NCBI GenBank assembly: GCA_029948255.1
Contig: JALIZF010001808.1
Location: 558,001-622,000, forward strand
DNA: 64,000 nt
Reading direction: 5' to 3'
Source: Telmatactis stephensoni
Lineage: Eukaryota; Cnidaria; Anthozoa; Actiniaria; Isophelliidae
In this document: piece by piece, positions 10,126 through 21,700 of the stretch
Layout: each line of letters begins with the position of its first letter
Numbering within the stretch: the stretch's first letter is position 1
Translations under genes and position numbers: made by a program
The notes under the pieces: generated by a model
Told to the model about the DNA's origin: nothing
The model's input: the letters and a program-made list of their open reading frames with translations, nothing else
Databases searched by the model: none

Positions 10126-11020
10126 ATCAGTCCTGATGTACGCGGATATTTTTGAGTCGAATAACTGCAGAAATTCACGTCCATAGTAGTACAGCAATCG
10201 TTCGCCATTAGACTATTATCCAAACCCTCTCGGTTGTCTAGGAGATCGCAAAGGTGCACGAGATTAATGATAATCGTCAATTCGAGGCCAAATAACATTT
10301 TGTAATAATCATAAAACCAAGCCTCGAGACCATGTTGGACACTGATGTTTTTTGAAAAAGTTTTGTACTTCTAATTAAAGAAGCGTTGACCAGTTGTGGC
10401 AGCCAACTCGAAAGTTTAAACTACTTTGGCTGCCACACACATTTCATTCATTTATATATTATTTATACCATTATGATTAATATTCTATTCATTACAAAAC
10501 TAGCTATTACTTGTAAATATTATTTATTGTATATATATATATGTGTGTGAAATAAAAGAAAAGTGAAAAGTCCAAAATCATAGAACATATAGAAGCTAAG
10601 CTTGAGGTTAAGCACAACTTCGTCTTCGTGCGTTTTAGTTCTCATGCATTTTTACGTCATATCTGTGCATCATTGAAGATAGAAAATGGAATCTATTTAT
10701 TAATTTAACCAGATGTTCATTCTTTTTTCATAAACTATTATTAATTGGGCACGGTCTCATCAGAATTAAAAACTATAATTAACTGCACTTTACCATGTTC
10801 AGTGACATGACTGCAGTTAAATGTTCTGATTAGATTTTATACTTCTGGGCTCGTATTTAAGTAAAAACTGATTTAAAATCGAAGGTTTCCCTTGGACTTA
10901 ACCCTGGTAAACGCTTACTCGCCGTCGAGAAACCGCGGACCCTGCCGGCATGGGCAAAGGCCAGCTGTGGCAGGCAATTGTAAAATTGTCTTTTAATTTT
11001 GTCGTAATATTATTTCAAAG

Positions 11021-11289
11021 GTTCGCAGCCACGCTGTCACACTTGCTCCACGACGAATAACCTGCAATTGCGTCATCCCAGGACTTACAGAAACCCATGT
11101 AATTCGTTCGTTGTTTGGATCGACCATGCAAAAGAAACTGGAAGCGGCAGCGACAGAGAGAATTATTCCCATGAAGAAGCTCACAAAACCCGAAAATATG
11201 GGAGATGTGGTGGCATTTTTGTCAATTCACCAAAAGCTTCATTCATCACTGTTGCTTTGAATTTCGATCGACGGGTGGCACGGCGCTAA
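11021..11289 (+). pseudogene. Broken copy of SDR terminal exon
   Basis: Matches SDR exon 2 of 2255-2533 from just after the acceptor (ATTTCAAAG|GTTCG). Reads RRITCNCVIPGLTE, then diverges (ETHVIRSLFGSTM), then shifts frame near 11221 where the intact genes read FLCSPKASF. The terminal NVDGG segment is lost. Retention of intron sequence at its 5' side shows copying by DNA duplication rather than retrotransposition. No exon 1 nearby. Confidence 0.85.
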
Positions 11290-12312
11290 ACGCATAACAA
11301 ATTCTAAATTTGTAGCTCAATGAAGAACACGTTTCTTTCTAGCACTGAGAAATTAAACACAACGGGAAAACATCAACAAGAGAACGCTAACTAATCAATT
11401 ATAAATTCAATGTACGATTCATGACTTTCATGTCGCAGTTTTTGAGATTTCAAATAATTGTTTACAGTTTCTAGGAATGAAAATTCAAATGCAGCTGATG
11501 AATTTGAGATCGATGAGAGAACTCTGCGGATTTGACAAAAAAAACTTCATGTGAACAAAACAAAAAAAGGAAAGAAAATGTTGTCATATGGAAAGATTCT
11601 CACAATAAAATGCATCACTTCTATGAAATATGTTTTTTTTCCTCGCACAATTAATAGCATGCGTCGTTATATATTCAGTTGGTGTGTAGTGTAGACGGTA
11701 ATAGAAATAATTTCAAAATCAATATTTTTGGCTTGAATTTATGATTAATCATTCAACTCCCGGTATAATTGGTCAGGATCGACGTTTTTGATCCTGACGG
11801 ACTAGTTGTCATATTTATTGAAGACAGTTGTCAAGATCAATTCTCCCTTATTTGCATTTTAGATATAAAGTTTGCAGTTAGCGAGCGACAAAGGGATTAA
11901 AAAGAAAATGAAAATGAAAATTCCACCTAAAACCTTTTCCGTTTTTACACCAACACATTATTGCCATTTTGAGAGCTAATCTACACATTCTTTCTGTAAT
12001 AAATAGAACTAAACTCCTCTATTATTGAGTTGTTTTGCAGGTTTTTATCATTGAGTAAATATTTTAGCGATGTTTACAGATCACTCACTGTGTAAGAAAC
12101 CGTGTTTTTCAAACATATCATTGATTCAGAAGCCAATCAGATACTCTGTTTAGAGCGCTGTCACGGCAACAGCAAGCAAACACACAACCTTCTGTGTTGT
12201 AGTTCGACAAGGTTTAGAACACTCAAACGGCGATAAAACAGTTGGGACTTTAAGGAATCTACCACCAGATAACCTATAACATCTCAAGAGAAACACTTTT
12301 CACTAACTGAAA
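11290..12312. other. Intergenic; upstream region of PLAC8-like gene
   Basis: AT-rich, no repeat family recognised beyond short A runs. Bases 12200-12312 probably form the 5' UTR of the following gene. No clear TATA box assigned. Confidence 0.4.
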
Positions 12313-13808
12313 ATGAGCAGTGATTGGTCAAGTGGTATTTGTGGGTGCTTTGAAGATATTGGCATCTGCGCCACTGCGTATTTTTGCCCTTGCATCGTGG
12401 CTGGGAGAAATGCTGAAGCCATGGGAGAAAACTGTTGTGTCCATGGCTTTCTTTCGACGCTAGGATGCGTTGGGATTTTCTGTGGCGCTAAAATTCGTGA
12501 GAAAATTCGAGAAAAATATGACATCCAAGTGAGTGGTCCTGTTGCTAGAAGAGTTAACTTAAAGTTTTAATTACTAAGTAACCAAGGAGTTCACACATGC
12601 ATGATTTTAAACTTTGAAACAATCGAACTTCATTTGACTGACAACAATACATGCATGGTGTGATATTGTTTTCTAACTATAACACAAGCCGTGACGCTCA
12701 ATATAACTCACGAAAAGTATCTGAAATGTATTTTTTATCATTTTAGGGCTCGTTTGTTAATGACTGCATTATGCATTGGTTTTGCCCGGTTTGTGCTTAT
12801 GCACAAGAAGCTAGGGTAAGCCTTTTCCTTTTAGCAGACAAAAATCTGTTAGTCTTGGAAGCCTGTTTGGCTGCCGCTATGAAATAACCTCTTCTTTTGC
12901 AGAGTTTTTCTGTAATTGATATACAGGATATTATCCAGACCAACAAATGTCACAATATCTTTTGTCCATTATTTATTTTCCTTTTGATAAGAAAGCTCCG
13001 GGCTAATCCTTGGAGTTTTCCATTCTGTTCCTCTTCCGTCTGTCTGCAGTTAAATAAGGTCGCTTACCAAACCCATCGGCACGCGTAAAGCCCCCACAAA
13101 ACACGCGAAAACATCAAGAAAACTTTTCTCATGAAAAATCTTATAGCGAAAGACAATTTAGGGATTTACAAAAACGAATATCGAATGCCTGAAAATTTTA
13201 TTCTCAGTGTTGAATGGGTGACGTCAACTAAATTAGATTTATTTAGATTAGACTTATTTAGATTTATTTATTTATTCTTTTTCAACCCAGTAAGACGGAA
13301 TTTTTGAAATTTGCTAATTTTACAGACAAATGTATGTCTGGCGTTATAGCATATACCCCTAGCCATACATTTTCTATAAAATTAGCAAATTTGAAAAATT
13401 CATATCTCTGCGGATTTTCATTGGGATTTCCTAAATTTTTGCCCAGTTACTAAGTGAAACATGCTATTTAGTAGCATTATATACGTTAAAAAACGTTTTG
13501 CGCGCGGCGGCCATTTTGGAGAAAGGTTTAATCCCGTGGCGTCACCTAAATAATTAAATTACTCTAGTCTAATTCGGGGGGAAATGCTAGTGTAAATGCC
13601 TTCTTTTTGCCTCCTTTCTCTTGCAAATATGTCCACCCATCGATATATGGAACCCCCTCGGATTTGTTCGATCGTTAGTTTGGCGGGCTTTACTATTTTA
13701 GGTGAAGTCACCTTAACAGTTGTCTAAATTTACTAAATTTATAACTTTTTTGATTTGTAGGAAATCAAGTCACGTGTTCCAGCTGGACAAGCTATTGCTC
13801 GGTCATAA
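12313..13808 (+). CDS. PLAC8/cornifelin-family cysteine-rich protein (110 aa)
   Basis: Three exons: 12313-12528, 12747-12815, 13761-13808, all phase 0 with GT-AG ends (CAA|gtgag, ttttag|GGC, AGG|gtaag, tgtag|GAA). The product has the family's Cys-rich order: CGCFED..IC..AYFCPCIVAGRNAEAMG, then CCVHGF, and in exon 2 WFCPVCAYAQEAR, the PLAC8 signature with C-x2-C and Q-x2-R. Length is normal for small PLAC8 proteins (100-130 aa). Family members are membrane-associated with varied roles (cell-size control, metal transport), so no specific function is claimed. Intron 2 carries an inverted repeat and a dispersed repeat shared with 1965-2060. A possible polyA signal AATAAA lies near 14513, past a MITE. 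Confidence 0.85.
13296..13412. repeat. Inverted repeat in PLAC8-like intron 2
   Basis: AATTTTTGAAATTTGCTAAT near 13300 pairs with ATTAGCAAATTTGAAAAATT near 13382, and the inner CATACATT/AATGTATG also pair. Likely a small MITE. Confidence 0.55.
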
Positions 13809-14001
13809 ACATCGTGGTGTAATTATATTTTACTTCGTGACTGTATATATCTCCCAGTTACGCTACCCACATTTTGATAGGACTCCGAAATGGGCTGCTC
13901 ATTAGCAGTGCACGTATTTTTTTAAACGATAAGTGGAGATAAGTGTAGCACTATGCATGAACATACAGTCATTTCAGAAAACTGGCGTTGTCGTTACTTG
14001 G

Positions 14002-14429
14002 CCTCAAGCCTACGCGACTCGACCGAAAGGGAGTATGGGTAAAAATCACTGAAGCAATAAATAATTTGCTCTGAATTATTGTATTGCCAAGCGTAAAGGA
14101 CCTGACCCAGCCACACCGCTCGCCAGCGAAGGTCTTCAATATAAGCTCGAGGCATGACTAATACTCCATTTTCGAGTTCCTCTTTGCTCAGGCTAAGCCT
14201 CGATTACGCGAAATTTATTCCATAGAATTTTAGCAACAGTCCGATGGAATGCAATGAACAAACAAAGAGAATACTTTAGAATTCCACGGTTTTTTTTGCT
14301 AAAATTCATGAATATTTTACTTGGATTCGAGGCTTAGCCTGAGCAAAGAGGAACTCGAAACTGGTATATACATTTTATAGTCGCGATTTCTACCCATTAT
14401 CCCTTTCGGTCGAGCGCGTAGGCTTGAGA
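14002..14429. repeat. MITE with ends CCTCAAGCCTACGCG
   Basis: Terminal inverted repeats of about 45 bp (CCTCAAGCCTACGCGACTCG, then CCGAAAGGGAGTATGGGTA; reverse at 14380-14429). A second nested inverted repeat lies inside (CGAGTTCCTCTTTGCTCAGG and its complement). A degenerate relative lies at 7190-7390. Confidence 0.75.
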
Positions 14430-14654
14430 CCGATCAGCGACAACCTATGGAACTGTATGTGTATAGTTCCTGGTATAGTTAACGCACAACGCACTTCATG
14501 TTGAAGAGAAAGAAATAAAATTTTGTTGGTTTATTTTAGTGCACATATGTTAAAAGTTTTTATTTTTATTGTAAGCTGTATTGGCTTTCATATTTAAGGG
14601 GGGTGTAGAGGGGATGGAAGTAAGAAATTAATTCCAAAACTATGATTCCGCAAT

Positions 14655-14760
14655 TACCTCGTTCCCAGGGCCCTTTCTCTTCGCTTGGGGTCAGGCGGGA
14701 AAAGTGACCTGGTGACCTTGGTGACCTAAGCGAAGGGAAAGGGTCCTGGGAACGAGGTTG
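14655..14760. repeat. About 105-bp palindromic MITE
   Basis: CCTCGTTCCCAGGGCCCTTT pairs with AAAGGGTCCTGGGAACGAGG. Outside, ATGATTCCGCAA occurs on both sides (14642 and 14760), consistent with a target duplication of roughly 12 bp. Confidence 0.7.
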
Positions 14761-15788
14761 ATGATTCCGCAACATCTGACCGCCGCAAGTCGATTCGCAA
14801 GTCGAGGCATCCCGCAAGTCGGCAAGTCGCGGTCTCAGTAATGTAATATAAAGCGGTTTTTGACACGCAATAAAGTAATTTTGAAACATTTATGGATACG
14901 ATTTCAGACACTTTAGGAAAGAGGGATGATTAAGTGGGGAAAAACAACAACAAAACAAATACACAAACAAGAAAACAACACTAACAACATCAAAAAACAA
15001 AACAAAACAAAACAAAATTGCAAGATTTTAGCTTTTAATCAACACAAAGTTCTTTACCCGTAGTGAATTTTCTTCCACAGTCCGTTCGAACCTTTACAAA
15101 CGGACACCTCCCGGCAGAAACCTCTCATAAGCAGACAGCAACCCTCAGTCCCTTCTCCTGACAAACTCTACATTAACCTTCCAAAAGCGGACACCTCTCA
15201 GCTTTCGGGAGGCTCAAGGCGCATTATTCCCTGGGGCCGGACTGAGCTTACGGTATTTGCCGTACGTGTTAGCCTGCGGCTAGGTACGTGACTGACGAAG
15301 AAGTTTTGATACCCCATCCAGGGTGGAGTTTATGGCACTCATTTTGAAATCATCAAAGATGTCAAGAGCCTTGAAACGTAGCCGGCGTATTTCGAACGTG
15401 GGTTGAAGACAGTACTCAGGTAATTAATTTATGTCGGCCGCGACTGAGTTTTAGTTTTATGGGTTTCCTGTGGTTACTTCTATTGCGTTGAGACAAACAA
15501 AGGAACGAAGAGGAACAAGAGCGAAGTAGTTATTAGAGGACAAAAAATAATCATGTAATATTGATCTAGGATGGCTTAAACAGTGGATGCCAGTATTTCA
15601 AGCAAGGATAGAATGGTTTATAGTTTTAATCTAGAGAATACACCGATAAATTACCGAGGAAATGACGATTACCCGGGCGATTAGGATGGTCGTTGAGGAC
15701 GCGCTGTTGCACAAGAAGAGGAAAGCCGTTAGTTTAAAGTTATAACATGTCATTGATACTTATAAACTGCATTTAGAACGCCTGTAAT

Positions 15789-18700
15789 ATGGGCCAAGAT
15801 CTACACAAACAATCCAAGGTATCTGGGAGCTACGAAAGTCTCCATATCAACAAAATCAATAAACTTCATAGTAAAAGTACTGCTTCAAAATGTAAGTTTG
15901 ACGTCCTCGCTTCATATTCATACCTAAAAGGTGTTTAAATAGTTAAAGTTAAGTTAATGTTAGTGTATTATACATTTTGCGATCAGCAATTTTTATAGCA
16001 ACCGAGAAAAACAGCAGTATTTTAGCGGATTTAAGTTTAGTCTTGTCAAACCAACCCCGCGCAGATGTGAAAGTGACAAATACGGCTGAAAAACGTTTTC
16101 AGTGTTTTGTTTTCGGAAGTGTTGTCAAGACAATATGCAATTTTCTTTGACCATTAATTAAAAGTTGAGTTGGAAATCGAGATAATCTAATAAATTTATA
16201 TCTTCTAAAAATAAAACCGTTTTCTGGTTAATATAATTTCATGTTTTGGCTTGTTTTGGTTGCCATACAATCAAAACATAAGTTACTAAGTAATATCTTC
16301 AATATTAATTATACTTTTTGGCACATGTCAACTTTATCTGATAATTATAAGACCATAATTCATCATATAGAGTACTTAATTTTATGCGCCTAAACCCTTT
16401 CACTAAGTGAATGTTTCAAGATGATAGTTTTAGGTTTAATCAGTTTTATTATTTTTATTTCACATAGTGCTGTTATCATGTTTCTGTTCTGTAAATATAA
16501 TATAGAGTCTTGGGCTATGTCCACGCTATTATATTACATCTGAATGATATTGAAAATGTGTATCCTTTTCTCCATTTTTGCTGTATACTTTCTGTACATG
16601 TATATACTTATTTATATGTACTTATTACTGAGTTGGAGGGCGGGACAGGAAAATATTTGGCTCGAGGTCATGCCATATTGACCAACGTGGCATTTGGGTG
16701 AAAGGTCTATAAAGCTGAAATACCAGTTAAATACTTTACAGAACTTTATGTATTCAGTTTTGATATTTTTACAGTTACAGAGAAAGAATTAAAGAGTCTA
16801 GTCAAGTTATTCTTCAATCTTGCAGCTTTGTCCCCACAGCACAACTATATCACTAGAGCTACTTTGTAAGTAAAATAACTCCTACAGTTCATTGCTATAA
16901 AAAATATTAAGCCTGGTTTATTTACAAGGCAGTCCTACCGTAAGTATAATTACAAGCATGCATGCAAGCTCAAGAATCAAAAATGTGTTCCTTTTTCTTG
17001 TGTTTGCATTAATTTTGTTCTGTTGCAAGATGTAATATAACATCACGTTTTGTAATAATAATACTTGCATGAATTGTAATAACATGTCACATTTTATAAT
17101 ACCTGCATGTCGTAAAATGTAATAAATAAATTTATTTAAAGTACATCATATTTTGTAATAATTGACCAGTTACAAATTGTAATAATACCTTGTCGCATTT
17201 TGTGATAACATGGCCTGTCATAAATAATTGTTATTACACCTTGTTACATTTTCTAATAACTTATCCATCTTCACTTATAAATGAGAAAGGGGAAGGCTAC
17301 CCAGAGCAAGGAAAACCCCACAGGTTATTACAAAATGTGACAATTATTACATTTTAGAATAGTTTATTCTAAAATGTAATAATATGTTAACCAAAATGGA
17401 GCAATACTTGGACTTGTGCTTGTATTCGTGTTGTGTAAATGGAAATGGAGTATTATTTTATTGCTTGCACTTGCGCTTTTACTGAAAACCAGGCTTGTTA
17501 ATGTACTACATAAGAACTTCTTCTTTTTACTGTAAAAAATGCAGCTGTTGTATGAAAAAACTGTGTAATTAAATGACCATTTTAAGTAGTTGATGCACTA
17601 GCTGATATGTCATGATCATATCTTTCACATTCTGTTAATATGTTTGTTAAATCTATCTGATAATGGCATGAGGTACTGCATTTGAAAAAATAGTAAATGA
17701 TATCAGACATTCCCATCTTCTTGGATATATAGTGAAAGTGTCATCAATCTTGAGTCTGATGCCTGATATCAGAAGAGTCACTCTTGCAAACATGTTTCAA
17801 TTAAACCTTCTCACAACTGGTTGGTCTGCAGGTTTAACTAAGCTACTCCAGTTTTCCAAAGTTTAAATGACTCTTTATTCTGGCTGTATTTGGAATCTGT
17901 CATTCATAATCTTGACATAAGGAAACTGTCAACTGCCGTGACTATACTATATATTTTAATTTAGTATGACCAGTTACTAGTACAAATTATGAATGATGTA
18001 CTTACTAGACATTAATTATTGTCACAATTATTACTAATGTACCATTAAATATGCTTTGTTTACAGTGAACATTATTTCCCACTTGGAGGAATACTAGCAA
18101 AAAGGTTATTTGTTGTATTTGATACAGATAAAGATGGATTTATTAATCTAGAAGAATTTCTAGGTATGTCACTAAACTTATTCATGAATTCAGTGTTCTC
18201 AAGAAATCCTGAAGAGTTAACTATAAAGGCAGCTGGCCCTTGCAAGAGACTAAAGTAGTCAGTGAAAACAATCAGCAGAGGCTGGTCCCTTGAGGCCCCA
18301 TTAGCTCAAATCCAAATGAATGGTTTTCTTGTGAGTTAATCCTGGGACTCAGGCCAGAGGTTTTCTATTTTCATTTAAACAAGACTTTGTGAAAAACCCT
18401 TTGGAGATCAGTCTCTCCAATTTTTTTTACTCTTAGAAGTGTTCTAATTTGTCCACTATTGAGCACCCAGGGAAAACCCACATAGTTCAATTGTTATGCT
18501 AGAGAAGAAACTCAATTCTCATGATTACTTTTTGTCAAGGGAATTAGTCAAATGTGGATCATGGTGGTTAGGCTTTTAATTGCCATAGCAACCATACCTA
18601 AATGTTTTGATGCCAGCTGTTAAGAGAGGGTCTCAAGACTGGCCAAGCAAAGATTTTAATTATCAGTTATCATTTAATTTTTTTAAAATTCATCTATAGA

Positions 18701-21700
18701 TGGTATGGCATTATGTCTTCAAGGCACTGCTGATGACAAATACAAAATAGCATTTGAAATGGTGAGTTATTTTAGTTTCTACTACAAATGGTCTTTTTAG
18801 GCATATTTTGCATAATACCAGCCTATAAAAGGATTATCAAAGGAAACTATATTTTATCCTGCTTAGGATATAACAATAAAGAGTTTATCTACCTTTATTG
18901 ATAGTTTTTACTAGTGGCGTAACCACATAAAATAAGACTCATCTTATCTAAGGGGCAAACCTCTCCATATAAACAGCACTTTTTAGTCTAAGGCATGCCA
19001 TATTGAGAAACTGTTCTGAGCTGTTCCTTAGTATGGCTTGAATAAGGTGTGCCTTAGACAAAAAATGCCATTAATTTTATATTTTACAAGCTGGGTTGAT
19101 GAAAGAAGTTTATTATCAATGATCTTCCGTATTTCTTGAATTTCATAAATCCCATGCTTAGCTTTGAAGAAAGAGCTGTTAATAAAATAAATATTGAAGA
19201 AACACTTAGTTTTGACCAAAACTACCGAAGATTATAGCTTTTTAAAGAAACCAGAAGTCAAGTGTCCCATGTATGCACAATAAGAACAAAAATGAGCCCT
19301 TTCTTGTCAGGTTGCATAGCAACCATTGCACAGCAACAATATATATCAGTACATCCATAAGATTAGTATTAAAGAACATTACTGTGCATGCATATAAGTG
19401 TTTTGTTTATTTTTGTGTTGTGTCCCTTGAGTGAGGATGAGAGATTTAGACAATTCACACACTCTCAAAACAATCTTGACTCATTACTGATATTCTCCTT
19501 TTATTTTTTCAAAATCCATTTCACTTCACATGGCAGTTTGACCTTGATGGTAAGTGAGTTATCAATAACATCTTAAAGAATAATTGTCATTGCAAGTCTT
19601 ATGTATTTTAGCCTTCAAAGCAAGCAGGCATTCATTTGGGCGATATTGGTGATTCCTGTGCAAATACTGAGGATATGGGAGAAATGGGGCCAAACAACCA
19701 ACCAAACAACAACAACAAAACTAGTATGCTAATGGTGTAAACATTGTATGTGATTTTAGGATCAAATGGCGTATCACCGTGGGAGTTACATCTGGTTTTA
19801 AAGTCTGTCTTAGGAACAACATCAAGGTATAGTGACTCTATCAGATAAAATACACATTTACATTATACTTAAATATAAAAAAGTGATCCTGTTCTTTGTT
19901 GTATTTTCTTTTCCCTCTTCCTTTCTTTCTCCCTTTTCCTCCTTTTCAATCTTCTGTTGATGTCTCTCTTCCTCTCTTTCTGTCTCATCCTTCTCTCTTC
20001 CACTGTCTTTTCTTTCTTTCTTTCATCAATTCTAGAATTCCTCTGATAATATTCTTCACAAAGAAAGTAAAGCCATTTCTAGTTTTTGGTCAAATTCTTG
20101 GGTTTCATGTGACGTTACGGCAGACATCTTGGATGAACTTCAACAAAAGATTTCTCATTAGCGTCCCTTGTTTGTTCATCCAACATGGCTACTGCTCTAT
20201 TGTCTTCTGAATTCCCAAAGGAATGGATGAAACCCAGCAATATGTGGTTCATTTAAATCACTTCATTATTACTGATGAAACACAGAATGTGACTGAATGA
20301 CTTGATGCAATTTTATAATTGAAACACTTTTTTTTGGTTGCAGGCTGCTAGAAACAAATCAAAAACAAAATGGTAGGTGATAACATTGTGGGATTTTAAA
20401 GTGGATGGGAGGGAATGCGATGAATTGTTCTACCAAAAATCGTTCATTTTTTAATATGGCAATTTTTCAGAGTTAACAGAAGTTGAATTGGATATCTTAG
20501 CTCATCGTATTGTACAGGACGCATTCAAGCAGCAAGCAGCTGATTTGAATGGGGTAAGAATGGCGAACACTAATCAAAAACTAATCTCACCTGCAGTTGT
20601 GTTATTCTCGTCAACCAACAATTCTTCGACACACGATGGAGCATTTCATGATGAAACTTAACACGGCTGCAGGGTGAGAATAGGCAAAAGTGTGCCTCTG
20701 TTGTTTAATGCAAAGGGAGAGAAGTTTTGGAATACACTTTTCTAATGATGTTGCACGGGGCGATTCGCTACAACGATTTTCCGCGCAACACTGGGTCAAA
20801 TTGATAATTTCGCGTTAAAAGTTTTTAAAATTCATATCAAACATTTGCAACTTGTTCACTAAACAAAACTATTGCTAAAAATAGTTGTCTTTTGTATTTT
20901 CCACGGCATAAACTTTGCGGGCAACATTTGTTGCGCGGAAAATCGTTGTTGCGAAATATCACCTAACACTTCTAGAATTTTTTAATGCCACTGTTTACCC
21001 ACGTAGATTTTCAGTTTTGTCCGTTTTTATAATTTTTATAGGAATTTTTGTCGTATTAAACAAGAATAGACAAATCAAGTGATCTTTGGTCTAATTAAAA
21101 ACATATTACATAATTTCATTCAAATAAGTACGACGTCACGCGAAACGTGACGTCACCCAACTATAATAACAACAGCCACTGATGCATAATAGTAACCGTT
21201 GGGTTGTAAACGAATGAGACCAGAAGTGTTTTAACTGACCGTGAGTTCAATGGACACATATCACCCTATTCCTAACTCTGACGAGAAGGTGAGAAAAACT
21301 TCGCCATTACTGTTCTGTTACCAGGATAAATCAGAGTTTTATTGCCAAGAGATGTAGCAAATCTCGTAGTTCTTGTATGGAGGTTAACTTGAATTTGAAT
21401 CACGCCAACACGAGGTGATACGGATACGCCACCGCGCTGAAGTTACAAGTATAACGTTTGTGTACATATTAGAATCCTGTACTTTTAATATTTTATTTAA
21501 GTCATTTAACCAAGGAGGTGATATAGCGTTTGCCGATAATGCAAAATACGGCGATGTAACATTAGTACCTTGGTGATTTGTGTGTTGTTATAGGTATCGA
21601 AATGCATGTTCGTAACGATTTATATCGATAAAAACCTTCCATCTTCAGGCCTGTTTTTAATTACACAATATTTTTTGGCAGATTTCAGTGAGCTTTGTCC

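Larger units (their letters stand above)
9233..11020. other. Intergenic with simple repeats
   Basis: Contains the tandem repeat, two (TTG)n runs (9864-9880, 9955-9995), a (TA)n/(TG)n run near 10530-10550 and the SINE head. No coding exon recognised. The last 30 bases (GTCGTAATATTATTTCAAAG) match SDR intron ends elsewhere. Confidence 0.5.
13809..15788. other. Intergenic between PLAC8-like and EF-hand/kelch genes
   Basis: Holds the two MITEs, an AACAAA-rich stretch (14940-15015) and unassigned sequence from 15050. The last several hundred bases should contain the promoter and 5' UTR of the next gene; no specific element could be assigned. Confidence 0.4.

Noticed and set aside
15789..15810. 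N-myristoylation signal at MGQDLHK
   Set aside because: Gly follows Met, but the residue at the usual Ser/Thr/Ala/Gly/Cys/Asn position is His, so the consensus is not met.
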